64,000 nucleotides of DNA from Actinoplanes sandaracinus (GTDB taxonomy: Bacteria > Actinomycetota > Actinomycetes > Mycobacteriales > Micromonosporaceae). The notes beneath the pieces are model-generated. The model was not told where the DNA came from. It searched no databases and worked only from the letters and a program-made list of their open reading frames with translations. The stretch spans positions 1-64,000 of the forward strand of contig NZ_JASCTH010000026.1 in the NCBI RefSeq assembly GCF_030009775.1, read 5' to 3'. Shown piece after piece: positions 42,357 to 50,612 of the stretch (position 1 is its first letter; every line of letters begins with the position of its first letter). The position numbers and the translations under genes were made by a program.

Positions 42357-43658
42357 TCAGTTGGTGGCGTACGAGGTGACGACCTCGGCCTTGTACTTCT
42401 GCGCCACGGCGTCGAGCGCAGCCTTGGGGTCCTTGTTCTGGACCAGGACCTCGGTGGCGAGAGTGTCGAGCGGGCCGAAGAACTGGCCGCCCTCCGGGAT
42501 CCACGGACGGTTCACGGCCGACTCGGTGACCGGCTTGAACGCGGAGACGACAGCGTTGTTCTTGACCGTGGGGATCTCGTAGACCGACTTGCGGGTGGGC
42601 AGCACGCCCAGCTTGCCCGCGAGGGTCGCCTGCGACTCGGCGGAGTTCATGAACTTGATGAACTCGACGGCGGCGGCGGCCTTCTCCTGCGGAACACCGG
42701 AGTAGACGACGTAGTTGTGGCCGCCGATCGGCGAACCGGCCTTGGCGGAACCGGCCGGGACCGGGGCGATGCCGAGGTTCTCCAGGCCGCCGAACCCGGG
42801 GGCCGACTTGACGTTGTTGACCTCCCACGGACCGTTGACGATGAACGCGACCTTCTTCTCCTTGAAGAGGGTCATCATCGTGCTGTACGAGTCGGTGGCC
42901 GACGGCTTGACCGCGGCGCCGCTGTCGATCAGGTCCTTGGCGACCTTCAGGCCGGCGACGTTCTGGTCCGAGTTGACCACGATCTTCTTGTTCGCGGTGT
43001 CGACCAGGTCACCGCCCTCGCCGTAGATGAACGGGAGGGTGAAGTAGCCGGCCGGGTTGACGTAGAGGCCCTCGGCGCCGGTCTTCGCCTTGACGGTCTG
43101 GGCGGCGGTCTTCAGCTCGGCCCAGGTCTTCGGCACCGTGACGCCGGCCTTCTCCACCAACTCCTTGTTGTAGAGCAGGGCGAGGCTGTCGGTGACCTGC
43201 GGGATGCCGTAGGTCTTGCCGTCGAACTTGTTGGAGGCCATGGCGGCCGTGTTGTAGTCCGACTCGTCGGCGAGCAGCGCGGAACCGTCCAGCGAGTAGA
43301 GGTAACCCAGCGAGGCGAACTCCGGCACCCAGGCGACCTCGGCGCGCAGGATGTCCGGGGCGCCGGTCTTGGCCGCGGCGGCGGTCTTGAACTTGTTCTG
43401 CGCGTCGGCGAACGGCACCGACTGGTAGTTGACCTTGATCTTCGGGTACTTCGCGTTGAAGCTCTTGATCAGTTCCTGGAAGACCGGAGCCTCGTTCTTG
43501 GCGTCCGAGGTATCCCACCAGGTGAGCTCGGCGGAGAGGGCAGCCGGGTCCGTGGCCTTGGTCTCCGTGCCCGGCTTCTCCTCGGTGCCACAGGCGGCAA
43601 TCGTGAAGGCGAGGGCGACAGTGGAGAGTGCGGCCAGTCCCTTGGTTATGCGACGCAT
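42357..43658 (-). CDS. malE: maltodextrin-binding lipoprotein MalE
   Basis: The 433-residue substrate-binding lipoprotein has a signal peptide with lipobox FTIAAC (Cys23). It carries the two-lobe fold typical of maltose/maltodextrin binding proteins (ELTWWDTSDAKNEAPVFQEL, AFIVNGPWEV). It would catch oligosaccharides released by the amylopullulanase. AAGGAG lies just before the ATG. The upstream region has several CTTGC/GCAAG half-sites for the LacI regulator. Confidence 0.94.
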   Translation of the reverse strand: MRRITKGLAALSTVALAFTIAACGTEEKPGTETKATDPAALSAELTWWDTSDAKNEAPVFQELIKSFNAKYPKIKVNYQSVPFADAQNKFKTAAAAKTGAPDILRAEVAWVPEFASLGYLYSLDGSALLADESDYNTAAMASNKFDGKTYGIPQVTDSLALLYNKELVEKAGVTVPKTWAELKTAAQTVKAKTGAEGLYVNPAGYFTLPFIYGEGGDLVDTANKKIVVNSDQNVAGLKVAKDLIDSGAAVKPSATDSYSTMMTLFKEKKVAFIVNGPWEVNNVKSAPGFGGLENLGIAPVPAGSAKAGSPIGGHNYVVYSGVPQEKAAAAVEFIKFMNSAESQATLAGKLGVLPTRKSVYEIPTVKNNAVVSAFKPVTESAVNRPWIPEGGQFFGPLDTLATEVLVQNKDPKAALDAVAQKYKAEVVTSYATN

Positions 43659-43727
43659 GTTGCGCTCCTTGAAGACCTGCTAGGTGACGAGCGGACGGTA
43701 GCAAGAAGTTTCGGGGTAAGAAACCCC

Positions 43728-43745
43728 TTGCGAATCAACTTGCAA
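43728..43745. promoter_or_regulatory. candidate LacI/MalR operator upstream of malE
   Basis: TTGCGAATCAACTTGCAA is an 18-base interrupted palindrome with TTGC and GCAA ends. Another GCAAG lies at 43701. It overlaps the likely malE promoter, where TACCGT (minus, 43698-43703) is a candidate -10. The CTTGC half-site is shared with the operator at 39122. Confidence 0.55.
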
Positions 43746-43759
43746 CACGCCTGTCGCCA

Positions 43760-44004
43760 GAACCTGCACGATTCCGGCATCGCGGGCGCGATATGCCCCT
43801 CTAGCTGCAGATCCGTTATTCAGCAAGCTCATCGCCGGAACGGTATCGACATGTAAGACGGCTCCATCTCTTGCAGAGCCGCATGCGCGAAGACGCACGA
43901 GAGAGCGTTTTGTCATGCAACTTCTTCCACCCGCGACTGCAAGTCGGTGCCTGGTCAGGACGTTCGTCGACCGTCTGGAGCAAGAAATGCGACAGGAATG
44001 TAAA
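43760..44004. other. non-coding region upstream of malE
   Basis: No gene is seen on either strand in this part of the malE upstream region. It is less GC-rich than the surroundings and holds scattered TTGCA half-sites (for example near 43870) as well as the second operator-like copy at 43901. Confidence 0.5.
43901..43912. promoter_or_regulatory. second copy of the GAGAGCGTT operator-like motif
   Basis: GAGAGCGTTTTG is preceded by ACGA, so ACGAGAGAGCGTT is shared with 40285-40297. It lies 243 bases upstream of the malE start. Confidence 0.35.
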
Positions 44005-44039
44005 AAGGCGGTAACGGGCAACCTGCCCGTCACCGCCTT
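44005..44039 (-). terminator. intrinsic terminator of the DUF4132 gene
   Basis: AAGGCGGT (44005-44012) pairs with ACCGCCTT (44032-44039). After one mismatch ACGGGCA pairs with TGCCCGT around a 3-base loop. On the minus strand it is followed by TTTTTAC, and it starts 19 bases after the stop. Confidence 0.85.
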
Positions 44040-44057
44040 CCTGCCGTGCTCACTCGG

Positions 44058-46520
44058 TCAGCGACCGCCGTCCAACCGCTCCAGGTCGCGGATCACCTCG
44101 GAGACCACCACCGGATCCAGGTCACCCCACGTGGGCCCCCGGCCGCGGAAACCGACGGGGCCGAGAGTCTGTTCCGGATGGAAGCCCGCGGCGGCGGCCA
44201 CGATGCCCGGATCCAGGCTCAGGACGATCTCCAGCCCTTCGACCGGAGACACGGTGACATTGACCTGCATGCCGCCGCCCTCCGGATCCTCCCGCCGCCA
44301 GCCACGGCTCTCCAGGCCCAGCACCGCGCCGAACGGCACCCGCCGGCCCTCGAACCGGGTGAGCACGACGCCCGCCGCCTCAGCCTCGGTCAGGCCGGCG
44401 ATCTCTCGCCCCAGCTGCGGGAACGGCTGCATGATCTGGTAGTCGGCGAAGATCTCCGACCACAGTGGCAGCGTCTCCCCCAGGTGGAGAGGATGGACCA
44501 CGCCGATCACCTGGCCGCCGGCGATCGTGGTGACCTCGTCGTGCACATCGGCGAAGGTGCCGTCCTCCGCCACCCGGAACCCGCCGGCCAGGACGCCGGT
44601 CGCGGTGTAACGGCCCCAGAGCAGCCGCCGCGTCACATGCCGGAGCAGCGGATGCTCGGCGAGATAGCGGCGGAACTCGTCCTCCGGCCAGCGACGGCCG
44701 GTCAGCATGGCCCGCTCCAGATCGCGGATCCGGTCGGCGGCGACCGTCCGCACGTCCTTCCTCAGCGCGGCGAAACGCTGGTAGGCGACGGTGGCCCGCT
44801 CGGCGTCGTCGCGGGCGCCCGGCTTGGGCAACGTCTTGAGCCGCTTGCCGGCGGCGTCCGAGACGAACGGCTTCAGCTCCTCGTCGAAGCCCACGACGAA
44901 GCGCCGTGCCCCGTAGTCGAGGGTCAGGCTGCCGTCGGGCGCGAGCCCGAAATCCGGCACCAGCCGGTCGGCGAGCTGCTCGGTGGTGAGACCGCGAACC
45001 GAGGCGACCTCGGTGATCCGCCGCTGGGCCGCGGTCCGGAGGGTGTCGTATCTCGATCGGCCGGCGATGCTGTCGAGGTGCATGAGCGCCACGTCGGTGC
45101 CGATCTCGGCGAGGACCCGCACTCCGTTGATCGCACGGACGTGCGCGCTCTGCCCCGGCCAAGCCGCGATGCGCGGGGCGAGGCGGCGCACGGTCTCGTC
45201 GTCACCGACCAGGCCGAGCGCGTCGAGCACCCAGCCCTGCCGGCCGCTGGCGCCCGAGGCCGTCCAGGCCTCGAACAGACCCCAGGCGAAGCGGGCGAGG
45301 TCACCCGGGTCGCAGGCGTCGCGGATGACCCGGACTCCGGGGTGGGGCTGGTCGAGGCTGCTCAGCGCGAAGATCATCGCTAGATCCCGCGCGGCGCCGG
45401 CCGGCACCGTCGGGGCCGGCTCGGCGGCGGGCCCAGTGGCGGCCGGCTCGGCGGTGGCGGGCTCGGCGGCAGGCTCGGCGGCGGCGGGCTCGGTGGCGGC
45501 GGGCTCGGTGGCGGCGGGCTCGGTGGCGGCGGGCTCGGTGGGGACTGCTCGCAGCCGGACCGGGGGCAGCGTGCCGGGGTCGACCCAGCGGGGAATGGGC
45601 GGGAGATTCGCGGGCAGGATCATCATCGGGTCGGTGGCGACCATCGACTCGACAGCCGCGGCGGCCTCCGGGCCGAACTCCTTCCCGACCGTCACCAGTG
45701 TCTCGCCGTGACCCTCCGCGACCAGGTGGAACAACGCGTGCTCCGCCGGCCGGCGGAGCACGCTCTCGGGGCCGAGCGCGTGGGGCATCAGAGCACGGGC
45801 GGTCACGTCGGGATGCCGCTTCAGCCACGCGTGCGCCGCCGGGCTCACACCTTTGGAGCCCAGCGCCCACTGCGCCATCAGCATCGGGATCCCCGGCGCC
45901 GCGAACGGCCGCAGGAGCACCACTGCCACCATCGGCTCGACAGTGGCCAGATGCAGCAGCGCCGGCAACACGTCCACTCCGAACCGTGCCGCGATCCTGC
46001 GCATCCAGTTACTGGCCGGCCACGTGACCTCCGGCCGCCAGTCCGCGAGCAACGGGCGGGCCAGTTCCTCGGGCGCGCCGTCGAAGAACTCGACGGACTC
46101 CCGCCAGCCTGTCGGCTCGCCGCGCCGCAGCCGGCCGGCGGCGCGCTCCCAGTCGCCGGCGCCCACCGGGTTGACCTGGGCCGACGACCACCTCTCGTGC
46201 TCGCCGGGCTCCCACGCCACGGTCACCGGGATCTCGGGCGCCGTCAGGCCGGCCACCACCAGCGAGGCCCTTTGCCGCCGTCGTCGCCACGGCGGGTCGG
46301 CGAGCAGCGGCGGCAGCGCGGCGAACGCGCCGCCGGCCACGACCGGCGCGGGGACGGGCATCGGGGAGCCGGCACCCGCGCGGGCCCTCGGGCCGGATGT
46401 GACGGGGTGGGCACCGCCCCGTCGCGGATGCGGCCGCGACGGGGCGGGGTCGGGAAGATCGAACGACATGGCGGCACGGTACCGGCCACCTGCGACAGAA
46501 ACGGGAGCGGCCGTGGCCAC
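44058..46520 (-). CDS. DUF4132-containing protein
   Basis: The 820-residue protein has HEAT-like helical repeats in the first half (about 100-530) and a DUF4132-type domain at the C-terminus (about 620-820, EDEFRRYLAEHPLLRHVTRR, TFADVHDEVTTIAGGQVIGV). Its function is unknown; related proteins sit near WGR and MoxR genes elsewhere. Between the halves there is a repeat-encoded linker of TEPAA units (about 330-370). The GTG at 46520 has GGAGACGGGA before it and lies 18 bases after argH, so it may be read from the argH promoter. Confidence 0.75.
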   Translation of the reverse strand: MATAAPVSVAGGRYRAAMSFDLPDPAPSRPHPRRGGAHPVTSGPRARAGAGSPMPVPAPVVAGGAFAALPPLLADPPWRRRRQRASLVVAGLTAPEIPVTVAWEPGEHERWSSAQVNPVGAGDWERAAGRLRRGEPTGWRESVEFFDGAPEELARPLLADWRPEVTWPASNWMRRIAARFGVDVLPALLHLATVEPMVAVVLLRPFAAPGIPMLMAQWALGSKGVSPAAHAWLKRHPDVTARALMPHALGPESVLRRPAEHALFHLVAEGHGETLVTVGKEFGPEAAAAVESMVATDPMMILPANLPPIPRWVDPGTLPPVRLRAVPTEPAATEPAATEPAATEPAAAEPAAEPATAEPAATGPAAEPAPTVPAGAARDLAMIFALSSLDQPHPGVRVIRDACDPGDLARFAWGLFEAWTASGASGRQGWVLDALGLVGDDETVRRLAPRIAAWPGQSAHVRAINGVRVLAEIGTDVALMHLDSIAGRSRYDTLRTAAQRRITEVASVRGLTTEQLADRLVPDFGLAPDGSLTLDYGARRFVVGFDEELKPFVSDAAGKRLKTLPKPGARDDAERATVAYQRFAALRKDVRTVAADRIRDLERAMLTGRRWPEDEFRRYLAEHPLLRHVTRRLLWGRYTATGVLAGGFRVAEDGTFADVHDEVTTIAGGQVIGVVHPLHLGETLPLWSEIFADYQIMQPFPQLGREIAGLTEAEAAGVVLTRFEGRRVPFGAVLGLESRGWRREDPEGGGMQVNVTVSPVEGLEIVLSLDPGIVAAAAGFHPEQTLGPVGFRGRGPTWGDLDPVVVSEVIRDLERLDGGR
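45416..45541. repeat. 15-bp tandem repeat inside the DUF4132 gene
   Basis: Near-identical 15-bp units (GCGGGCTCGGTGGCG type) encode TEPAA repeats on the minus strand. The unit is divisible by three, so length changes keep the frame. Confidence 0.7.
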
Positions 46521-46538
46521 TCCCGTCTCCGAGCCCGA

Positions 46539-47969
46539 TCAGCGAGGGACGACCTTCTCCACCGCCCACAGTCGCCAGGTGTCCAGCTTGTGCTGCACGG
46601 TGGCGAGCTGGTCGGCGACCGGGCCGGGCCCGGTCGAACCCGGCGTGGTGCGGGCGGCCAGCGCCGACGACACCGACAGCACCTCACGCACCGACGGGTC
46701 GAGGTGCTCGCTGACGGTCTTCAGATCGTCGTCGGTCACGTCCTCCAGCTCGCACCCACGGGCCGAGCAGAGCGCCACCAGTCTGCCGGTGATCTCGTGC
46801 GCGTCACGGAACGGCACGTTCTTGCGAACCAGCCAGTCGGCGACCTCGGTGGCCAGCGAGAAACCCACCGGGGCGGCCGCGGCCAGCCGGTCCACCCGGA
46901 CCGTCATCGTCGAGATCATCCCGGCCAGCGCCGGCAGCAGGAGTTCCAGGGTGTCGACGGCGTCGAACGCCGGCTCCTTGTCCTCCTGCATGTCACGGTC
47001 ATAGGTCAGGGGCAGTCCCTTGAGCATGGTCAGCACCGCGACGAGACCGCCGATCAGGCGACCACTCTTGCCCCGGGCCAGCTCGGCGATGTCCGCGTTC
47101 TTCTTCTGCGGCATGATCGACGAACCGGTGGCGAAGGCGTCGTCCAGCTCCACCCAGCCGAACTCGGTAGAGGTCCAGAGGACCACCTCTTCACCGAGGC
47201 GGGACAGGTGCACCCCGATCAGCGCGGTCACGAACAGGAACTCGGCGACGAAGTCACGGTCGGCGACGGCGTCCATCGAATTCGCCGCGGGCGCGGTGAA
47301 ACCCAGCTCCTTGGCGACGGCCGCCGGGTCGAGAGGAAGCGACGACCCGGCCAGCGCGCCGGAACCGAGCGGGCTGATCGCGGTGCGGACATCCCAGTCG
47401 CGCAGCCGCTCCAGGTCACGCAGCAGCGGCTGCACGTGCGCCAGCAGCCAGTGGCCGAAACTGACCGGCTGGGCATGCTGCACGTGGGTCATGCCGGGCG
47501 CCGGGGTGTCGACGTTGCGAGACGCCTGCTCGGTCAGCGCGTCGGCCAGCTCGATCAGCGCCACCGCCACGCCACGGGCGTGATCACGCAGGTAGAGCCG
47601 CAGGTCGGTGGCGACCTGGTCGTTGCGGGAACGGCCGGCCCGCAGCTTGCCACCGAGCGCGCCGAGCCGCTCCAGCAGGCCCCGCTCCAGGGCGGTGTGC
47701 ACGTCCTCGTCCTCGATCGTGGGACGGAAATCGCCCGCGGCACAGGCGGACTCCAGGTCGTCCAGCGCGGCCAGCATCCGGCCCAGCTCGGTCGCGTCGA
47801 GCAGGCCGGCGTTGGCCAGGACGCGGGCATGCGCGCGGGAGGCGAGCAGGTCGTAGGGCGCGAGACGCCAGTCGAACTGGACGCTGACGCTCAACCGGGC
47901 CAGTGCCTCGGCGGGGCCACCCGCGAATCGCGCGCCCCACAGCCGCGTCGGCTCGTCGCTCTCCGGCAC
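46539..47969 (-). CDS. argH: argininosuccinate lyase
   Basis: The last step of arginine synthesis splits argininosuccinate into arginine and fumarate. The 476-residue protein is a normal fumarase-superfamily enzyme with the signature GSSIMPQKKN and the catalytic histidine region MTHVQHAQPVSFGHW. I chose the GTG at 47969 (MPESDEPTRLWG) because AGGAGAAGG lies directly upstream; a GTG seven codons earlier is less likely. It is separated from argG by dapE and has its own upstream region. Confidence 0.96.
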   Translation of the reverse strand: MPESDEPTRLWGARFAGGPAEALARLSVSVQFDWRLAPYDLLASRAHARVLANAGLLDATELGRMLAALDDLESACAAGDFRPTIEDEDVHTALERGLLERLGALGGKLRAGRSRNDQVATDLRLYLRDHARGVAVALIELADALTEQASRNVDTPAPGMTHVQHAQPVSFGHWLLAHVQPLLRDLERLRDWDVRTAISPLGSGALAGSSLPLDPAAVAKELGFTAPAANSMDAVADRDFVAEFLFVTALIGVHLSRLGEEVVLWTSTEFGWVELDDAFATGSSIMPQKKNADIAELARGKSGRLIGGLVAVLTMLKGLPLTYDRDMQEDKEPAFDAVDTLELLLPALAGMISTMTVRVDRLAAAAPVGFSLATEVADWLVRKNVPFRDAHEITGRLVALCSARGCELEDVTDDDLKTVSEHLDPSVREVLSVSSALAARTTPGSTGPGPVADQLATVQHKLDTWRLWAVEKVVPR

Positions 47970-48027
47970 ACCTTCTCCTCGGTCGATCACGTTTCGTTAC
48001 CTTCCTGACCCTATCGCTGCGAGCCGC

Positions 48028-48049
48028 GCTCCGGGCCGCGGCCCGGAGC
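48028..48049. repeat. perfect 22-bp palindrome upstream of argH
   Basis: A perfectly self-complementary 22-base sequence starts GCTCCGGGCC and ends GGCCCGGAGC. It lies 58 bases upstream of the argH start and about 170 bases before dapE. It could be an operator for argH or a simple GC-rich palindrome. Confidence 0.4.
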
Positions 48050-48183
48050 CATCGCGGTTGGTGGGACGCGTAGCCCTTTCACCGCGCCTCCGCCCGGCGG
48101 CCGCGTCGCGGCCGGGAGCGGTGCCGCGGTCGCGCGGGAGCCACGAGACGCCGTGGTTGCGGTGGGGGCTGCTTCGTCCGTAC

Positions 48184-48195
48184 GCATAAAAATGC
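48184..48195. promoter_or_regulatory. ARG-box-like palindrome in the dapE promoter
   Basis: GCATAAAAATGC is a perfect GCAT/ATGC inverted repeat with an A/T core. It resembles ArgR sites of actinobacteria (ATGCAT-type arms). It lies where the -35 of dapE is expected, 24 bases before its start. The encoded ArgR is a likely binder, but the site is inferred. Confidence 0.45.
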
Positions 48196-48206
48196 TCTTG
48201 ATCTGA

Positions 48207-48212
48207 TAAGTT
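48207..48212 (+). promoter_or_regulatory. -10 element of a leaderless promoter
   Basis: TAAGTT is followed by 6 bases and then the ATG of dapE. Confidence 0.5.
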
Positions 48213-48218
48213 TGCACC

Positions 48219-49292
48219 ATGACCACGCTCGATCCAAACCACCTCGATCTGACCGGCGACGTCGTCGATCTCACCCGGACCATCTGCGACATCCCGTCCG
48301 TCAGCGGCGACGAGAAGCGCCTGGCCGACGCCGTGGAAAGCGCGCTGCGCGCCGTCGCGCACCTCGACGTGCTGCGCGACGGCGACGCGGTGGTGGCCCG
48401 CACCGCCCTCGGCCGAAGCACCCGGGTGGTGCTCGCCGGGCATCTCGACACCGTGCCGATCGCCGACAACCTGCCCGTCGTCACCGACGGCGACCTCCTG
48501 CGCGGGCGCGGCACGGTCGACATGAAGGCCGGCGTCGCCGTGATGCTGCAGCTCGCGGCGGTGCTGGAGAGCCCACGTCACGACGTGACCTACGTGTTCT
48601 ACGACCACGAGGAGGTCGCGGCGCGGCTCAACGGGCTCGGCCGGCTCGTCCGCAACCACCCGGAGTGGCTGGCCGGCGACTTCGCGATCCTCGGCGAGCC
48701 GTCCGACGGCACGGTCGAGGGCGGCTGCCAGGGCACCATGCGAGTGAAGATCACCGTGCCCGGGGTGGCGGCGCACGCGGCCCGCTCGTGGCGCGGCAGC
48801 AACGCCATCCACAGCGCGGGCGGGGTGCTCGACGTGCTGCGCGCCTACGTGCCGCGGCAGCCGGTCGTCGACGGCCTGAGATATCACGAGGGCCTCAACG
48901 CGGTGAAGATCGAGGGCGGCATCGCCGGCAACGTGATCCCCGATCTGTGCACCGTGTTCGTCAACTACCGGTTCGCCCCGGACCGGGACGTGGCCGCCGC
49001 CGAGGAGCATCTGCGTTCCGTCTTCGCCGGGTTCGAGCTCGAGGTGACCGACGCGGCGCCGGGCGCCCGGCCCGGGCTGGACCAGCCTGCCGCCAAGGAG
49101 TTCGTGGAGATGGTCGGCCGTCCACCGGCGCCGAAACTCGGGTGGACCGACGTGTCGCGGTTCGCCAGCCTGGGCATCCCGGCGGTCAATTTCGGGCCCG
49201 GTGACCCACTGCTGGCGCACACCGACGACGAGCACGTCCCGGTGCCGGAGATCCGGCAGGCCCTGCACGTCCTGCACAGCTGGCTGAGCTGA
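48219..49292 (+). CDS. dapE: succinyl-diaminopimelate desuccinylase
   Basis: This zinc metallopeptidase-like enzyme of the M20 family hydrolyses N-succinyl-LL-diaminopimelate to give diaminopimelate for lysine and cell wall. The 357-residue protein has the metal site (VVLAGHLDTVP, GRGTVDMKAG), the catalytic glutamate pair (DHEEV) and the dimerisation domain with AHAARSWRGSNAIH. The ATG is 6 bases after TAAGTT. It lies between argH and argG but points the other way, so it splits the arginine genes. Confidence 0.94.
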   Translation: MTTLDPNHLDLTGDVVDLTRTICDIPSVSGDEKRLADAVESALRAVAHLDVLRDGDAVVARTALGRSTRVVLAGHLDTVPIADNLPVVTDGDLLRGRGTVDMKAGVAVMLQLAAVLESPRHDVTYVFYDHEEVAARLNGLGRLVRNHPEWLAGDFAILGEPSDGTVEGGCQGTMRVKITVPGVAAHAARSWRGSNAIHSAGGVLDVLRAYVPRQPVVDGLRYHEGLNAVKIEGGIAGNVIPDLCTVFVNYRFAPDRDVAAAEEHLRSVFAGFELEVTDAAPGARPGLDQPAAKEFVEMVGRPPAPKLGWTDVSRFASLGIPAVNFGPGDPLLAHTDDEHVPVPEIRQALHVLHSWLS

Positions 49293-49315
49293 GCTTCCCC
49301 TGAGGCCTCCCCCGT

Positions 49316-49362
49316 GATCTCGTGGAGTTGCGCCGCACCGTGTCGGGCAACTCCACAAGATC
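49316..49362. terminator. bidirectional terminator between dapE and argG, dispersed-repeat type
   Basis: GATCTCGTGGAGTTGC (49316-49331) pairs with GCAACTCCACAAGATC (49347-49362) over 16 bp with one mismatch and a 15-base loop. The outer sequence CAAGATCGCGG resembles one at 57947-57955, so this may be a mobile-like intergenic palindromic repeat used as a terminator. Confidence 0.7.
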
Positions 49363-49379
49363 GCGGCAGTGGGGCGCGG

Positions 49380-50612
49380 CTATGTGGTGGGGGTTGCGGC
49401 GGCGCGGGCGATGGCGCCGGGGACTGAGTACATGTGGGCGAACGCGCGGGCCTGCTCGCCGGTCCAGAGTGACGACCCGTGGCCGTAAACGACACCCGAG
49501 CGGGTGGCCGCGTCCAGCAGACTGTGCGGGCTCTTGCTGCCCAGCAGCACGATGTTGCCCTTGTGCAGCAGCACCCGCACGGTGCCGGTGACCCGGGTCT
49601 GGCTGGAGTCGAGGAAGGCCCGGAAATCGTCCATGATCGGGTCGAAGTAGACGGCCTCGTGCAGCAGGTCGCCGTAGGTGTTGCCGAGGGTCGCCTTGGT
49701 GGCCTGCTGCCGGTTGGAGAGCACCAGTTTCTCCAGCTCGCGATGCGCCGCGATGAGGATCAGCATGCCCGGCGCCTCGAAACCGACCCGGGCCAGGTTG
49801 CCGACCATGGTCGAGCCCATGTGGATGCCCCGGCCGATGCCGTGCTCGCCGCCGAGCGTGTTGAGCGCTGACAGGATCGCGTAGTTCGTGTCGTTGGGAA
49901 GCGGGTCGCCGGCCGCGGTCACCGCCGACACGACCTCGCCCTTGTCGAAGGTGAGCAGCAGCTCGACGCCCTTCTCCGGGGCCGCGTCGATCGACTTCGT
50001 GTATGTCCAGGCGTCCTCCGGCAGGTATTCCCAGGAGCCGTAGGTCTCCTCGCCGCCGATCGAGGTGCCGATCAGACCCTCGTTGATCGAGTACTTCTTG
50101 ACCTTCTCGCTGACCGCGTAGCCGCGGCCCCGCAGGAAGTCGGTCTCCTCCTCGCGGGTGAGCCGCTCGTCCCGGATCGGGGTGACGATCTCCAGCTGTG
50201 GGGCCAGCGCCCGGATCACCGCGTCGTAGCGGACGTGGTCGGCCCCGGCGCCCGTCGAGCCGTGCGCCACCGCGTCGGCGCCGACCTCGAGGGCGACCTG
50301 GACGACCTTCTCCGCCTGGATCAGCCGCTCCGCGCCGACACACGACGGGTAGGCGCCGTTACGCAGGTAATTCGCCTTGATCGCGTAGGTGATGACACGG
50401 TCGTAGAGCTCCGACCGGGCGTCGACGATGTGATGCTCGACAGCGCCCAGTTCCTCGGCCCGCGCCCGGACGGCCTCACCCTCGCCGCTGTGCAGGCCGC
50501 CGGTGTCGATGTTCGCGGTCACCACGTCCCAGCCCGCCTCACGGAAGGCGACGAGGGCGTACGAGGTGTCCAGTCCACCGGAGAAGGCGAGGACGATCTT
50601 GCGCTTGGTCAT
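49380..50612 (-). CDS. argG: argininosuccinate synthase
   Basis: The enzyme joins citrulline and aspartate with ATP to give argininosuccinate. The 410-residue protein has the PP-loop ATP site FSGGLDTSYALVA at its N-terminus and the SINEGLIGTSIGGEE segment of the family. It overlaps the unknown gene upstream by 4 bases (ATGA). It is the last gene of the operon. Confidence 0.96.
   Translation of the reverse strand: MTKRKIVLAFSGGLDTSYALVAFREAGWDVVTANIDTGGLHSGEGEAVRARAEELGAVEHHIVDARSELYDRVITYAIKANYLRNGAYPSCVGAERLIQAEKVVQVALEVGADAVAHGSTGAGADHVRYDAVIRALAPQLEIVTPIRDERLTREEETDFLRGRGYAVSEKVKKYSINEGLIGTSIGGEETYGSWEYLPEDAWTYTKSIDAAPEKGVELLLTFDKGEVVSAVTAAGDPLPNDTNYAILSALNTLGGEHGIGRGIHMGSTMVGNLARVGFEAPGMLILIAAHRELEKLVLSNRQQATKATLGNTYGDLLHEAVYFDPIMDDFRAFLDSSQTRVTGTVRVLLHKGNIVLLGSKSPHSLLDAATRSGVVYGHGSSLWTGEQARAFAHMYSVPGAIARAAATPTT

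Noticed and set aside
41097..43856. 919-codon frame antisense to malE and malF
   Set aside because: Same reason: it mirrors two well-supported genes and has no motif of its own.
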